DNA of 64,000 nucleotides, taken from assembly GCA_030447865.1 (NCBI GenBank), contig JAUJOD010000003.1, positions 27,027-91,026 on the forward strand, in the 5' to 3' direction. The notes under the pieces were generated by a model. The model saw only the letters and a list, made by a program, of their open reading frames with translations. It ran no database searches and was not told the origin of the DNA. This DNA is from Nocardioidaceae bacterium (GTDB taxonomy: Bacteria > Actinomycetota > Actinomycetes > Propionibacteriales > Nocardioidaceae). Shown here piece after piece: positions 17,128 through 26,382 of the stretch. Numbering within the stretch: the stretch's first letter is position 1; every line of letters starts with the position of its first letter. The position numbers were made by a program, and so were the translations under genes.

Positions 17128-18258
17128 ATGTCCTCCGCATCCGCGCCCTTGTTGCCGCTCGTCTTCGACGAGCCGCGTCGAGCGAAGCGACCGCCACGGC
17201 ACCTTGCCGACCTCACGCCCGACGAGCGCCGGGAGGCGGTGACGCAGGCCGGCCTACCGGGCTTTCGCGCGGCCCAGGTCTCTCACCACTACTTCTCTCG
17301 ACTGGTCGACGATCCGGCACAGATGACCGACCTGCCAGTCGGCCTCCGCGCACCGCTGGCTGCTGCCTTGCTTCCGCGGCTGTTGACGCCGGTCCACACG
17401 CTGACGGCCGACGGCGGCACGACCCGCAAGACGCTGTGGCGACTGCACGACGGGGCACTCGTGGAGTCGGTACTGATGCGGTACCCCAACCGGGCAACGC
17501 TGTGTGTGTCGTCCCAAGCTGGCTGCGGCATGGCCTGCTCGTTTTGCGCCACGGGGCAGGCGGGTCTCCAGCGCAATATGAGCACCGGCGAGATCGTCGA
17601 CCAGGTCGTCGCCGCAGCGCGCGCGCTGGCGGCGGGGGACGTGCCGGGCGGCCCTGCCCGGCTCTCGAACGTCGTCTTCATGGGTATGGGCGAGCCGTTG
17701 GCGAACTACGCCGCGGTGATCGGAGCGGTCCGTCGGATGATCGAGCCGCCACCAGCAGGTCTCGGTTTGTCCGCCCGCGCGATCACCGTCTCGACGGTCG
17801 GTCTCGTCCCCCGCATGCTGCAGTTGGCCGACGAGGGGATTCCCGTCACCTTGGCCCTGTCGCTGCACGCCCCCGACGACGAGCTCCGCAACGAGCTGGT
17901 GCCGGTCAACACCCGCTGGGGCGTCCGGCAGGCGGTGGAGGCGGCGTGGAACTACGCCCGCGTCACTAAGCGACGCGTCTCGATCGAGTACGCGCTGATC
18001 AAGGACGTCAACGACCACGCCGAACGGGCTGACGCGCTCGGCGACCTCCTCACGTCGTACGGCGACTGGGGCTGGGTGCACGTCAACCTGATCCCCCTCA
18101 ACCCCACACCGGGATCTCAGTGGACCGCGTCACGGGTTGAGGACGAGCGCGAGTTCGTGCGCCGGCTGGAGGCCAAGGGCGTTCCAACGACCGTGCGCGA
18201 CACCCGAGGACGCGAGATCGACGGCGCCTGCGGCCAGCTCGCCGCCGCGACCAGCTGA
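17128..18258 (+). CDS. rlmN: dual-specificity 23S rRNA/tRNA (adenine-C2)-methyltransferase RlmN
   Basis: Radical-SAM methyltransferase that makes m2A2503 in 23S rRNA and m2A37 in some tRNAs. The 4Fe-4S ligands are C133, C137 and C140 in [11 protein letters not shown]. The second catalytic cysteine near the C-terminus is in [10 protein letters not shown]. Other blocks are [11 protein letters not shown] and [20 protein letters not shown]. The ATG at 17128 has GGGAGA 11 nt upstream; an in-frame ATG at 17092 would add residues without homology character. The 376-residue length is normal. Confidence 0.95.
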   Translation: MSSASAPLLPLVFDEPRRAKRPPRHLADLTPDERREAVTQAGLPGFRAAQVSHHYFSRLVDDPAQMTDLPVGLRAPLAAALLPRLLTPVHTLTADGGTTRKTLWRLHDGALVESVLMRYPNRATLCVSSQAGCGMACSFCATGQAGLQRNMSTGEIVDQVVAAARALAAGDVPGGPARLSNVVFMGMGEPLANYAAVIGAVRRMIEPPPAGLGLSARAITVSTVGLVPRMLQLADEGIPVTLALSLHAPDDELRNELVPVNTRWGVRQAVEAAWNYARVTKRRVSIEYALIKDVNDHAERADALGDLLTSYGDWGWVHVNLIPLNPTPGSQWTASRVEDEREFVRRLEAKGVPTTVRDTRGREIDGACGQLAAATS

Positions 18259-18282
18259 CCGCCGTCCAGCCCGGGCGAACGG

Positions 18283-19121
18283 CTACGCCGGGTCGGAAGT
18301 GGGGCAGTCCGGATTGCCTTCACGTACGGGGCACTGCAGTTCGACGACCCATCGGGTGGTGTCTTCGGGAGCGTCGAGATGGAGCTGGCGGTGCACACCG
18401 TACGGCGCCAGGCCGCGTTCTTCGAGCGCGACATCGAGCGTGAGCCACGCATCAGCGATGTCGGTCCCCGGTGAAGCACCGATGCCGACATCGGCTCGGC
18501 GGGCAGGTCGACGATCTCCACTCCTTCGACGGAGCCGATGCCAGCAGGCAGAGGCACGGCTGCTGCGACGTCGATCTTCGAGCCGTCAGGGCGTCCGTAA
18601 TAGGTGCGGATGCCGCGTCCCTCCACGACTACTCCGGCAGCGGCAAGGCGCTGCGCCAACGCGACGAACAGCGGCCCCGTCACCTCGCTGATCTCGGTGG
18701 TGTCGTTGACTTCGGCACGGACTTGGGCGAGTCGAAGCGCCGGCAGCGCCTTGATCTCCAGCGTGTCGTTCGTCATGGTCAGCCCTCTCTCGATTGATCG
18801 CAGCCGCCTGCCCACTTCGGTCAAGCCCTCGGTATCGGCCTTGATCCGTTGCTCCAGCTCGGCCTGCCGCAACCGCAGCATGCCTCGCAGCTCCTCGACC
18901 GAGACCTGTTCGTCGAGGATGGCGCGGCACTGCTCTAGCGTGAACCCGAGCGCCTTCAAGGCGATGAGACAGTTCACGCGCCCGGCCTGCGAGGCGGAGT
19001 ACCAGCGGTAGCCAGTGTTCTGGTCTACCCGTTCCGGCGTGACCAGCCCCAAGGCGTCGTAGTGGCGCAGCATCCTGACCGAGACCCGAGTGTGCCGGGC
19101 AAGATCTCCGATACTCAACAT
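18283..19121 (-). pseudogene. MerR-family regulator with GyrI-like effector domain, frameshifted
   Basis: The N-terminal MerR helix-turn-helix is intact (MLSIGDLARHTRVSVRMLRH, YDALGL), followed by the dimerising coiled coil and a GyrI/BmrR-like ligand domain (IKALPALRLAQVRAEV). The reading frame is lost near 18466, at a run of four C on the plus strand. After restoring one base, the other frame continues with DIADAWLTLDVALEERGLAP and WVVELQCPVREGNPDCP and ends at 18283. Without the correction the ORF runs 130 residues of nonsense into rlmN. It may be a pseudogene or an indel error. Intact relatives bind hydrophobic drugs and activate efflux genes. Confidence 0.82.
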
Positions 19122-19203
19122 GGTGCGTCCAGTCCAGGCCATCACACGGTGTCAGGGTCAAGAGCAGTTACCCATCGTTTCAGGCGCCGGTGGGCAACAG
19201 TCC

Positions 19204-20031
19204 TCAGTACGCCTGGGCGATGAGTTCGGCGAACAGGTCGTCGGGATCGGCAGCGAAGCCCCGGGAGTTGAACCAGGAGCAGACGTTGCGGCAGTCGCGC
19301 GCCAAGAACTCCATGCCGTTGGGGTTACCGACGATGTCGACGACCTGAGGCAGGTCGATGATCACCACCCGGTCACCGTCGACGAGGATGTTGTACGGCG
19401 ACAGGTCGCCGTGAGCGATCCCGCGCCGAGCGAGCACCCCCATCGCGGCCGTCAGCTGGTCGAAGTAACCCTCGACGAGATCCCGGCTGGGGCGAACCTG
19501 CGCAAGTCGTGGCGCAGCGACGCCGTCAGCCCCGATGAACTCCATCAGGATCTCGGTGCCGTCGATCTGCACCGGGTAGGAGACGGGGACGCCGGCGCTC
19601 CACAGCGACGACAACGCCGCGAACTCCGCCTGAGCCCACTGTCCGGCCGCCACGAGCCGGCCGAAAGCGGTGCCTTTGGCCATCGCGCGTGCGTCTCGGG
19701 TACGGCGGGTGCGTCGCCCCTCGACGTACCCGGTGTCGCGATGGAACTGCCGGTGCTCTGCGGATCGGTAGCGTTTGGCGGCGAGTATGCAAGCACGCTC
19801 TGAGTCGCCGGGCACGGCTCGTTCGACCAAGAAGACGTCGGCCTCCTTGCCGGTCTTCAGCACACCGAGCTCGGTGTCGACGGCGGCGTCGTCGGTGACG
19901 ACCCAGCTGGGTCGGGGCTTCGGGCCGCGAGCCCCTTTCTCCACCGACGACCAGGTGGACCACCGTTGGTCGTCGGCAAGCTCGGCGACAGCGGAAAAGG
20001 AGAAGTCCGTGTCGGACAAGGGGGAATGCAT
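19204..20031 (-). CDS. RIO-type serine/threonine kinase
   Basis: A 275-residue RIO-family protein kinase. Visible motifs are the nucleotide loop GVLKTGKEADVFL, the lysine strand ILAAKRYR, the catalytic loop HGDLSPYNILVDGD and the metal-binding IIDLPQVVD. In archaea and eukaryotes RIO kinases act in small-subunit ribosome maturation; the bacterial substrate is not known. The C-terminal part is short. Upstream lies a 19-codon ORF and a hairpin that covers the GAGGAG Shine-Dalgarno, so expression may be controlled at translation. Confidence 0.9.
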   Translation of the reverse strand: MHSPLSDTDFSFSAVAELADDQRWSTWSSVEKGARGPKPRPSWVVTDDAAVDTELGVLKTGKEADVFLVERAVPGDSERACILAAKRYRSAEHRQFHRDTGYVEGRRTRRTRDARAMAKGTAFGRLVAAGQWAQAEFAALSSLWSAGVPVSYPVQIDGTEILMEFIGADGVAAPRLAQVRPSRDLVEGYFDQLTAAMGVLARRGIAHGDLSPYNILVDGDRVVIIDLPQVVDIVGNPNGMEFLARDCRNVCSWFNSRGFAADPDDLFAELIAQAY

Positions 20032-20035
20032 GAGA

Positions 20036-20069
20036 CTGAGTGCTCCTCAAGGGGGACGAGGGCACTCAG
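20036..20069 (-). promoter_or_regulatory. hairpin masking the RIO kinase Shine-Dalgarno
   Basis: CTGAGTGC (20036-20043) and GCACTCAG (20062-20069) form a perfect 8-bp stem, extended inside by CCTC/GAGG (20045-20048, 20058-20061). On the mRNA (minus strand) the GAGGAG ribosome-binding site lies in the 3' half of the hairpin, a few bases before the ATG at 20031. Confidence 0.6.
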
Positions 20070-20076
20070 GTGGCGA

Positions 20077-20136
20077 TCAGCTGAGCGACCTCGAAAACGA
20101 AGGGACCAAGAACGTCCCGGGGACACCGGTTGACAT
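20077..20136 (-). CDS. possible 19-residue leader peptide upstream of the RIO kinase
   Basis: ATG at 20136 with a near-perfect AAGGAGG 6 nt upstream opens a 19-codon ORF (MSTGVPGTFLVPSFSRSLS) that stops 8 nt before the kinase hairpin. The strong ribosome-binding site in front of so short an ORF, directly before a hairpin, is typical of a translational leader. An AGGAG/CTCCT stem can also cover its own ribosome-binding site. No homologue is recognised. Confidence 0.4.
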   Translation of the reverse strand: MSTGVPGTFLVPSFSRSLS

Positions 20137-20241
20137 CTCGCGCCTCCTTTTCGTGAGGAGCAGCCTGGCTGCTCGGATGCAGGTGCGGTGGGAATCGTCG
20201 CAGCACCGCCGCCGGATCGGCAACTGATTTGCGGCGCGCTG

Positions 20242-21624
20242 TCAGGAGCCGCCAAGCAGCGGCGCCATCGCCTTGGCGAGCAGGCTCGGCCGGGCGGTCA
20301 GCCGTTCTTCGCGATCTGCGGCTGACACGGCGCGCAGTCCGGTGTTGGCGCCGAGCCAGCGCAGCGGCTCCGGCTCCCATCGCCTGGACCGGTGGTTCAC
20401 CCACGGCAGCGTGGTGAGTTCTGAGCTGGTGCCGGTGATGAGGTGCGCGAGGGTACGCCCGGCGAGGTTCGCCGTGCTCACGCCGTCGCCGACATAGCCA
20501 CCCGCCCACGCCATGCCGGTGCGCGAGTCGAGCCCGACCGACGGCGTCCAGTCGCGCGGCACCCCCAGCGGGCCGCCCCAGGCGGAGGTGAACGCCGCTC
20601 CAGCAACCGGTGGGAAAAGCTCGACCAACGTCTTCCGCAGACTCGCGAACACGCCGTCGTCACGGTCGAACGCCGGGCTGATCGACGACCCGAAGTGGTA
20701 CGGCGCTCCCCGGCCGCCGAAGGCCAGTCGGCCGTCCGCGGTGCGTTGTCCGTAGATGATGAGGTGCCGGTGGTCGGAGAACGTGGGCGCCGCACTCAGG
20801 CCGATCTCGGCCCACGTGTCCGCCGACAGCGGCTCGGTCGCCACCATCAGCGAGTACACCGGCAGAACCTCCCGCTGGCAACCGGCCAGCTCAGCCGTGT
20901 ATCCCTCGGTAGCCCGCACGACGACCTCGGCCGTGACGTCGCCGACGGCAGTGTTCACCCGCCCCGGCGCGATGCCGGTCGCTGCGGTCTGTTCGTAGAG
21001 GGCGACGCCGCGACGTTCGACGGCTGCGGCGAGCCCGCGCACCAACGTGGCTGGCTGGATCCGAGCGCAGTGGGGCGTGTACGTCGCCCCGAGCGCGCCC
21101 GCGACGCGCGCCCACTCGCTGGATTCGCCGGCGTCGAGAAGGCGCACATCGTCCTCGGTGTCGCCCCAGGACCGGGCCTCCTCCACCTCCGCCCGCGCCC
21201 GGGCGAGCTGGCTCGCGGTTCGCGCGAACACGATCGCGCCACCCTTGGTGAAGTCGCAGTCAATCCCTTCTTCGGCGCTCACCCGACGGATCTCGTCGAT
21301 AGTCGCCCGCAGCTGCGACGTCAGTGCAATCGCGCCCGCTGGCGACGAGCCCGGCAGCCGGGCAAGCCGCGCCCGAGAGGCGGGGAACAGGCCCGAGACC
21401 CAGCCGCCGTTGCGCCCGGACGCGCCGAAGCCGGCGATGTGCTTCTCCACAACCGCGATGCGTAGCGACGGGTCGAGCTCGCTGAGGTAGTAGGCCGTCC
21501 ACAACCCGGTGAAGCCGGCGCCGACGATCGCCACGTCGACGTCGATGGCGCCGGGTAGTGCTGGACGGGCCACCAGGTCCTCGCCGCAGGTCGCCTGCCA
21601 CAGCGAGAGGTCGGCGTACGTCAA
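20242..21624 (-). CDS. FAD-dependent amine oxidase-like oxidoreductase (DAO family)
   Basis: A 460-residue flavoprotein of the DAO/glycine-oxidase superfamily, related to gamma-glutamylputrescine oxidase-type enzymes. The dinucleotide-binding motif is VDVAIVGAGFTGLWTAYYL, followed by VVEKHIAGFGASGRNGGWVS. The C-terminal FAD contact is MAWAGGYVGDGVSTANLAGR. The TTG start at 21624 has GGGGAG upstream and overlaps the regulator's TGA; a longer frame reaching 21750 would run into the regulator. Its position beside an Lrp regulator, polyamine transporter and aminotransferase suggests oxidation of a polyamine or its derivative; the exact substrate is inferred. Confidence 0.88.
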   Translation of the reverse strand: MTYADLSLWQATCGEDLVARPALPGAIDVDVAIVGAGFTGLWTAYYLSELDPSLRIAVVEKHIAGFGASGRNGGWVSGLFPASRARLARLPGSSPAGAIALTSQLRATIDEIRRVSAEEGIDCDFTKGGAIVFARTASQLARARAEVEEARSWGDTEDDVRLLDAGESSEWARVAGALGATYTPHCARIQPATLVRGLAAAVERRGVALYEQTAATGIAPGRVNTAVGDVTAEVVVRATEGYTAELAGCQREVLPVYSLMVATEPLSADTWAEIGLSAAPTFSDHRHLIIYGQRTADGRLAFGGRGAPYHFGSSISPAFDRDDGVFASLRKTLVELFPPVAGAAFTSAWGGPLGVPRDWTPSVGLDSRTGMAWAGGYVGDGVSTANLAGRTLAHLITGTSSELTTLPWVNHRSRRWEPEPLRWLGANTGLRAVSAADREERLTARPSLLAKAMAPLLGGS

Positions 21625-22094
21625 CGAACTCCCCAGGAGTACGTCTGCTTGTGCAGCTTGAGGTAGACGAAGGACTCGGTGCCGCGCACGCCATCGATGG
21701 CCCGGATGCGTTTGGACAGCAGTTCGAGCAGGTGGTCGTCGCTCTCGCACACTACCTCGACCATCACGTCGAACGACCCGGCGGTCAAGATGACGTAGTC
21801 GACCTCGGACATCTTCGCCAGCTGCTCCGCGATCGGGTCGAGGTCGCCCTCGGCGTGGATGCCGATCATCGCCTGCCGGGCGAAGCCAAGCTGCACCGGA
21901 TCGGTGACCGCAACGATCTGCATGACCCCGTTGTCGATGAGCCGTTGCACCCGCTGGCGCACCGCCGCCTCGGAGAGGCCCACCGCCTTGCCGATAGCGG
22001 CGTACGGCATCCGGCCGTCTCGCTGCAGCTGTTCGATGATGCCTTTGGAGACCGCGTCGAGCGGCACGGGCGTCGGGTCAGGACGGCTGCGCAC
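21621..22094 (-). CDS. Lrp/AsnC-family transcriptional regulator
   Basis: A 157-residue regulator with an N-terminal winged helix-turn-helix (AIGKAVGLSEAAVRQRVQRL) and a C-terminal RAM/AsnC ligand-binding domain (SFDVMVEVVCESDDHLLELL). It is co-transcribed with the downstream FAD oxidoreductase (4-nt overlap) and divergent from the polyamine-binding protein gene. The shared intergenic region contains a 16-base motif repeated before the aminotransferase/MFS pair, so it probably controls this region in response to an amine or amino acid. Confidence 0.93.
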   Translation of the reverse strand: MRSRPDPTPVPLDAVSKGIIEQLQRDGRMPYAAIGKAVGLSEAAVRQRVQRLIDNGVMQIVAVTDPVQLGFARQAMIGIHAEGDLDPIAEQLAKMSEVDYVILTAGSFDVMVEVVCESDDHLLELLSKRIRAIDGVRGTESFVYLKLHKQTYSWGVR

Positions 22095-22169
22095 GCGCTC
22101 AGTGTGGTGCCGGAGGCGTCAGCACGCAAGCCAGCCGCCCGAGGTTTCCGTTGGCGAAAGGTCACAACT

Positions 22170-22185
22170 CGACGGAATCGCTTGT
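22170..22185 (+). promoter_or_regulatory. candidate regulator-binding motif, copy 1
   Basis: CGACGGAATCGCTTGT lies between the divergent Lrp/AsnC gene and the binding-protein gene. It matches 14 of 16 bases with the motif at 27868-27883. The flanks ACAA and TTGT give weak dyad symmetry. Binding is inferred. Confidence 0.45.
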
Positions 22186-22245
22186 AGCGTCGGCGCTGGT
22201 CTGACAAGATCGCCCGCACGAGCGTCGAAACTGCGGGAGGCCTGC

Positions 22246-23421
22246 ATGCGTACGTCGACAACCGGCGTCAGCCGACGGGGATTCCTGCAGGGCATGTCCC
22301 TGTCGGCGCTCGCCGTTGGGAGCGGGGCGGCGCTGGCCGGCTGTGGGACGAGTGGCGCCAAGATCGGCGCTGGGGGGTGCGACGAAGCCGACCAGAGCGT
22401 CACCGAGAAGCAGATCTCCTTCTCCAACTGGATTGGCTACGTTGACCCGGTCAAGGCCAAGGACACCTCGACGCTCGAGAAGTTCGAGCAGCAGACCGGT
22501 ATCACCGTCGACTATGACGCCGACATCAACGACAACGAGTCGTTCTTCGCGAAGGTGTCGCCGCAATTGCGGTCCTGCAAGCCCACCGGGCGCGATGTCT
22601 TTGTCCTGACCGACTGGATGGCCGCCCGGATGATCGACCTGGGCTGGCTGCAAGAGCTCGATCACTCCAACATGCCGAACGTCGACGCCAACCTCATCGA
22701 CTTCCTGAAGTCGCCGGCCTGGGACCCGGAACGCAAGTACAGCGTGCCCTGGCAGAGCGGGATGACCGGAATTTGCTACAACGCCGAGCTCACTGACCCG
22801 GTCACGAGCTTCAAGGAGCTGCTCACGCGCCCAGACCTCAAGGGCAAGATCGAGCTGCTCACGGAGATGCGCGACACCATGCTGTTCATGCTGCTCATGC
22901 AGGACAGCAACCCCGAGGATTTCACCGACGAAGAGTTCGCGTCCGCGATCGACTTGCTGCAGGGGTACGTCGACAATGGCCAGGTTCGGCGTTTCGCCGG
23001 CAACGACTACGTCGACGACATGAAGTCCGGCGACATCGTGGCGTGCGAGGCGTGGAGTGGCGACGTCATCAACCTGCTCGGTGGCGGGAAGTACAAGTGG
23101 ATCCCGCCGGACGAGGGCTTCGCCCTGTGGACCGACAACATGCTGGTGCCCAACAAGGCCGAGCACAAGTCCAACGTCGAAGAGTTGATGAACTTCTACT
23201 ACGACCCGGTCAACGCGGCGAAGCTGGCCGCGTGGAACTACTACTTCTGCCCGGTGCAAGGTGCCCAGGAGGAGATCGGGCAGTTCGACAAGTCGGCAGT
23301 CAACAGCGAGTTCATCTTCCTCGATGACAAGACGCTGGAAACGGGCTACATGTTCATGGCCCTGCCCGAGGAGGATGCGCAGGACTACCAGCGCCAGTTC
23401 AACGAGGTCATGGGTGGCTGA
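22246..23421 (+). CDS. potD: spermidine/putrescine ABC transporter substrate-binding lipoprotein (Tat-type)
   Basis: A 391-residue PotD/PotF-like periplasmic-type binding protein. The N-terminus has a twin-arginine motif (SRRGFLQG) and a lipobox (ALAGC), so it is probably exported folded and anchored as a lipoprotein. Family blocks include ISFSNWIGYVDP, DVFVLTDWMAARM, YSVPWQSGMTGICYN and ALWTDNMLVPNKAEHKSN. GGGAGG precedes the ATG at 22246. It is the first gene of a four-gene transporter operon. Ligand specificity among polyamines is not resolved. Confidence 0.92.
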   Translation: MRTSTTGVSRRGFLQGMSLSALAVGSGAALAGCGTSGAKIGAGGCDEADQSVTEKQISFSNWIGYVDPVKAKDTSTLEKFEQQTGITVDYDADINDNESFFAKVSPQLRSCKPTGRDVFVLTDWMAARMIDLGWLQELDHSNMPNVDANLIDFLKSPAWDPERKYSVPWQSGMTGICYNAELTDPVTSFKELLTRPDLKGKIELLTEMRDTMLFMLLMQDSNPEDFTDEEFASAIDLLQGYVDNGQVRRFAGNDYVDDMKSGDIVACEAWSGDVINLLGGGKYKWIPPDEGFALWTDNMLVPNKAEHKSNVEELMNFYYDPVNAAKLAAWNYYFCPVQGAQEEIGQFDKSAVNSEFIFLDDKTLETGYMFMALPEEDAQDYQRQFNEVMGG

Positions 23422-23450
23422 CACCACTCCAGCGTGAGGCGAGAGGTGGC

Positions 23451-24608
23451 ATGACCGAGAGCACAACAGGGTCTTCTGGTGCCGCCGGCAAAGACCTACG
23501 CCTTGAGGGCGTCACCAAGCGGTTCGGCGACTTCGTTGCGGTTGACGACCTGACGCTGACCGTTCCGCAAGGGTCGTTCTTCGCGCTGCTTGGTCCGTCC
23601 GGCTGCGGGAAGACCACGACGCTGCGCATGGTGGCCGGTCTGGACGAACCGACGACAGGACGGGTGCTCATCGGTGATGAGGACATCACAGACCTGCGGC
23701 CCTACAAGCGCCCGGTCAACACCGTCTTCCAGTCCTATGCCCTGTTCCCGCACTTGACGGTCTTCGACAACGTCGCCTTCGGGCCGCGTCGTCGTGGAGT
23801 CAAGGACTACCAGCAGAAGACTCGCGACATGCTGAAGCTGGTTCAGCTTGAGCCGTACGCCAGGCGTAAACCAGCACAGCTTTCTGGCGGTCAACAGCAG
23901 CGCGTTGCACTGGGCCGCGCCCTGATCAACGAGCCCGGAGTCCTGCTGCTCGACGAACCACTCGGCGCGCTCGACCTGAAGCTCCGCCGCCAGATGCAGA
24001 TCGAGCTCAAGCGGATCCAGACCGAGATCGGCATCACGTTCGTGCACGTCACCCACGACCAGGAGGAGGCCATGACCATGGCCGACACCATCGCGGTGAT
24101 GAACGCCGGTGTGATCGAGCAGCTCGGCGCACCCGGCGACCTCTACGAGAACCCGGAGACGACTTTCGTCGCCAACTTCCTCGGCCAGTCGAACTTGATC
24201 ATGGCTGACGTCATGGACACGTCGGGCCGGACCGTCGTGGTCGACTGCCACGGTCAGCAGGTGGGTGTCGAGTCGACACGCTCCCACACCAGCGAGGGCA
24301 GGGGCTGGCTCGGCGTACGACCCGAGAAGATCTTCGCGAGCCCGGCCGGGCTAGAGAATCATGACGGCTCGAACGTGCTGACCGGCGGCCGGGTCAGTGA
24401 TGTCAGCTTCGTGGGTGTCAGCACCCAGTACCTGGTGCGGATGCCGTGGGGGCAGGAGCTCATGGTCTTCGAGCAGAACACCGGCCAGCGAGCCGCGTTC
24501 AAGAACGGCGACGAGGTCGACCTGGCGTGGTCACGTGCGCATGCCTTCTTGCTCGATGCCGATCAGGACGCGCAGGCCGGCATGATGACGCCCGAAGCCG
24601 ACACATGA
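23451..24608 (+). CDS. potA: polyamine ABC transporter ATP-binding protein
   Basis: A 385-residue ATPase of the PotA type. Walker A is GPSGCGKTT (about residues 48-56), the Q-loop is in TVFQSYALFPHL, the signature is LSGGQQQRVALGRAL, Walker B is VLLLDEPLGALD and the switch histidine is in VTHDQEEA. The C-terminal TOBE regulatory domain (GWLGVRPEKIF ... VSFVGVSTQYLV) is present. It overlaps the permease gene by 4 nt. Confidence 0.95.
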   Translation: MTESTTGSSGAAGKDLRLEGVTKRFGDFVAVDDLTLTVPQGSFFALLGPSGCGKTTTLRMVAGLDEPTTGRVLIGDEDITDLRPYKRPVNTVFQSYALFPHLTVFDNVAFGPRRRGVKDYQQKTRDMLKLVQLEPYARRKPAQLSGGQQQRVALGRALINEPGVLLLDEPLGALDLKLRRQMQIELKRIQTEIGITFVHVTHDQEEAMTMADTIAVMNAGVIEQLGAPGDLYENPETTFVANFLGQSNLIMADVMDTSGRTVVVDCHGQQVGVESTRSHTSEGRGWLGVRPEKIFASPAGLENHDGSNVLTGGRVSDVSFVGVSTQYLVRMPWGQELMVFEQNTGQRAAFKNGDEVDLAWSRAHAFLLDADQDAQAGMMTPEADT

Positions 24609-25510
24609 CCGAGGCCGTCACGACACCTCCTGCGCCGCCGGCGCCCGTCGTCGACGGCGAGAACGCCAGGCGCCGAGGCTGGGGCTGGCTGCTGCTCATC
24701 CCCGGCATGCTCTGGCTGGCCATCTTCTTCCTGTTCCCGACAGTCCAGCTCTTCTTCACCTCGCTCTACGACCCGAGCGGTTCTTTCGAGCGCGGCTATG
24801 CGATGACGTGGCACGTCGCGAACTACGCCGACGCCATCATCGACACCTCCAATCTCTTTCTCCGCTCGTTTATGTACGCCGCCATCACGACGTTCGTCTG
24901 CCTGCTGCTGGCTTATCCACTGGCCTACGCCATCGCCTTCAAGTCGGGCCGGTGGAAGAACGTCATGCTGGTGCTGGTCATCGCACCGTTCTTCACGAGC
25001 TTCCTGCTTCGTACCCTCTCGTGGCGAGCGATCCTCTCCGACCGGGGGCCGGTGACGAGCTTCCTCCAGACGATCGCGATCCTTCCCGACGACGGACGCC
25101 TGCTGGCAACACCCGTCGCGGTCATCGCCGGCCTCGTCTACAACTTCCTGCCGTTCATGACACTCCCGCTGTACGCGTCACTCGACAAGGTCGACCACCG
25201 GCTGATCGAGGCGGCGGGCGACCTCTACTCGAGCCCGTTCACGGGCTTTCGCACGGTGACGTTTCCGCTGTCGCTGCCTGGAGTGGTGTCCGGCACCCTG
25301 CTGACGTTCATCCCAGCCAGCGGTGACTACATCAACGCTGAGCTACTGGGAACTCCGAAGCAGTACATGATCGGCAACCGGATCCAGGCGGCCTTCCTGA
25401 CCGAGCGCAACTACCCCCTGGCCGCGAGCTTGTCGATCATCTTGATGGTGGTCGTCGTGCTGATGGTCATCGTGTATGTCCGGCGGGCCGGGACCGAGGA
25501 GCTGGTCTGA
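24605..25510 (+). CDS. potB: polyamine ABC transporter permease (PotB-like)
   Basis: A 301-residue inner-membrane permease with about six transmembrane segments. The EAA coupling loop that contacts the ATPase is visible as LIEAAGDLYSSPFTGFRTVT. The start ATG overlaps the potA stop (ATGA) and the stop overlaps the next permease start. Confidence 0.94.
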   Translation: MTEAVTTPPAPPAPVVDGENARRRGWGWLLLIPGMLWLAIFFLFPTVQLFFTSLYDPSGSFERGYAMTWHVANYADAIIDTSNLFLRSFMYAAITTFVCLLLAYPLAYAIAFKSGRWKNVMLVLVIAPFFTSFLLRTLSWRAILSDRGPVTSFLQTIAILPDDGRLLATPVAVIAGLVYNFLPFMTLPLYASLDKVDHRLIEAAGDLYSSPFTGFRTVTFPLSLPGVVSGTLLTFIPASGDYINAELLGTPKQYMIGNRIQAAFLTERNYPLAASLSIILMVVVVLMVIVYVRRAGTEELV

Positions 25511-26382
25511 TGTGTACCCCCACGCCGGCCCGAATCGCTGCCACCATCGACACGAAGTCGCCGAAGCCGCCCTCGCGCAAAGGCTTCGGCCGGTGGGTGT
25601 CTGACCACCTGGTGCTGTTCGTCGGGATCTTGGTCCTGGTTTACACATTCGTGCCGATCGGCTACATCTTCGCGCTGTCGTTCAACCAACCGTCAGGACG
25701 GTCTGCGACTGCGGAGTTCGAGTCCTTCACGTGGAACAACTGGGAGACGATCTGCGAACCTGACGGGCTCTGTGGCTCTCTCAAGTTGAGCTTCCAGATC
25801 AGCATCACGGCGACGATCCTGGCGACGGTTCTCGGCACGCTGATGGCGTTCGCGCTGGTGCGACACACGTTCCGTGGCCGGGCTACGTCGAACCTGGTCA
25901 TCTTCTTGCCGATGGCGACGCCTGAGGTGGTGCTGGGCTCGTCGCTGTTGGCCATGTTCGTGGCCGTTGGCGTCGACGGCCTCCTGGGCTTCATCACGCT
26001 CGTCATTGCGCACGTGATGTTCACCCTGTCGTTCGTCGTGGTCACGGTGAAGGCTCGGCTCGCCGGTATGGACTCCCGCCTGGAGCAGGCCGCTATGGAC
26101 CTCTACGCCAACGAGTGGCAGACGTTCCGGCTGATCACGCTGCCGCTCGCCATGCCGGGCATCGTGGCGGCGGCGATGCTGGCGTTCTCGTTGTCGTTCG
26201 ACGACTTCATCGTCACCAACTTCACGTCCGGCCAGTCGGTGACGTTCCCATTGTTCGTCTACGGCAGCAAGCTGAAGGGCTTCGCACCCCAGCTGTTCGT
26301 CGTGGGCACGCTGATGTTCTTGATCTCGTTCGTGTTCGTGATCGCGGCCGAGCTCTGGCGCCGCCGCCGCCCGACGTACTAG
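25510..26382 (+). CDS. potC: polyamine ABC transporter permease (PotC-like)
   Basis: A 290-residue permease partner of PotB with about six membrane segments. The EAA loop reads LEQAAMDLYANEWQTFRLIT. It starts at the last base of the potB stop codon. It ends directly against the convergent aminotransferase gene without any spacer, so the two transcripts must overlap. Confidence 0.94.
   Translation: MCTPTPARIAATIDTKSPKPPSRKGFGRWVSDHLVLFVGILVLVYTFVPIGYIFALSFNQPSGRSATAEFESFTWNNWETICEPDGLCGSLKLSFQISITATILATVLGTLMAFALVRHTFRGRATSNLVIFLPMATPEVVLGSSLLAMFVAVGVDGLLGFITLVIAHVMFTLSFVVVTVKARLAGMDSRLEQAAMDLYANEWQTFRLITLPLAMPGIVAAAMLAFSLSFDDFIVTNFTSGQSVTFPLFVYGSKLKGFAPQLFVVGTLMFLISFVFVIAAELWRRRRPTY

Noticed and set aside
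20443..21465. Open frame of 340 codons on the plus strand
   Set aside because: Antisense shadow of the FAD oxidoreductase gene.
22162..23466. Open frame of 434 codons on the minus strand
   Set aside because: Antisense shadow of the polyamine-binding lipoprotein gene.
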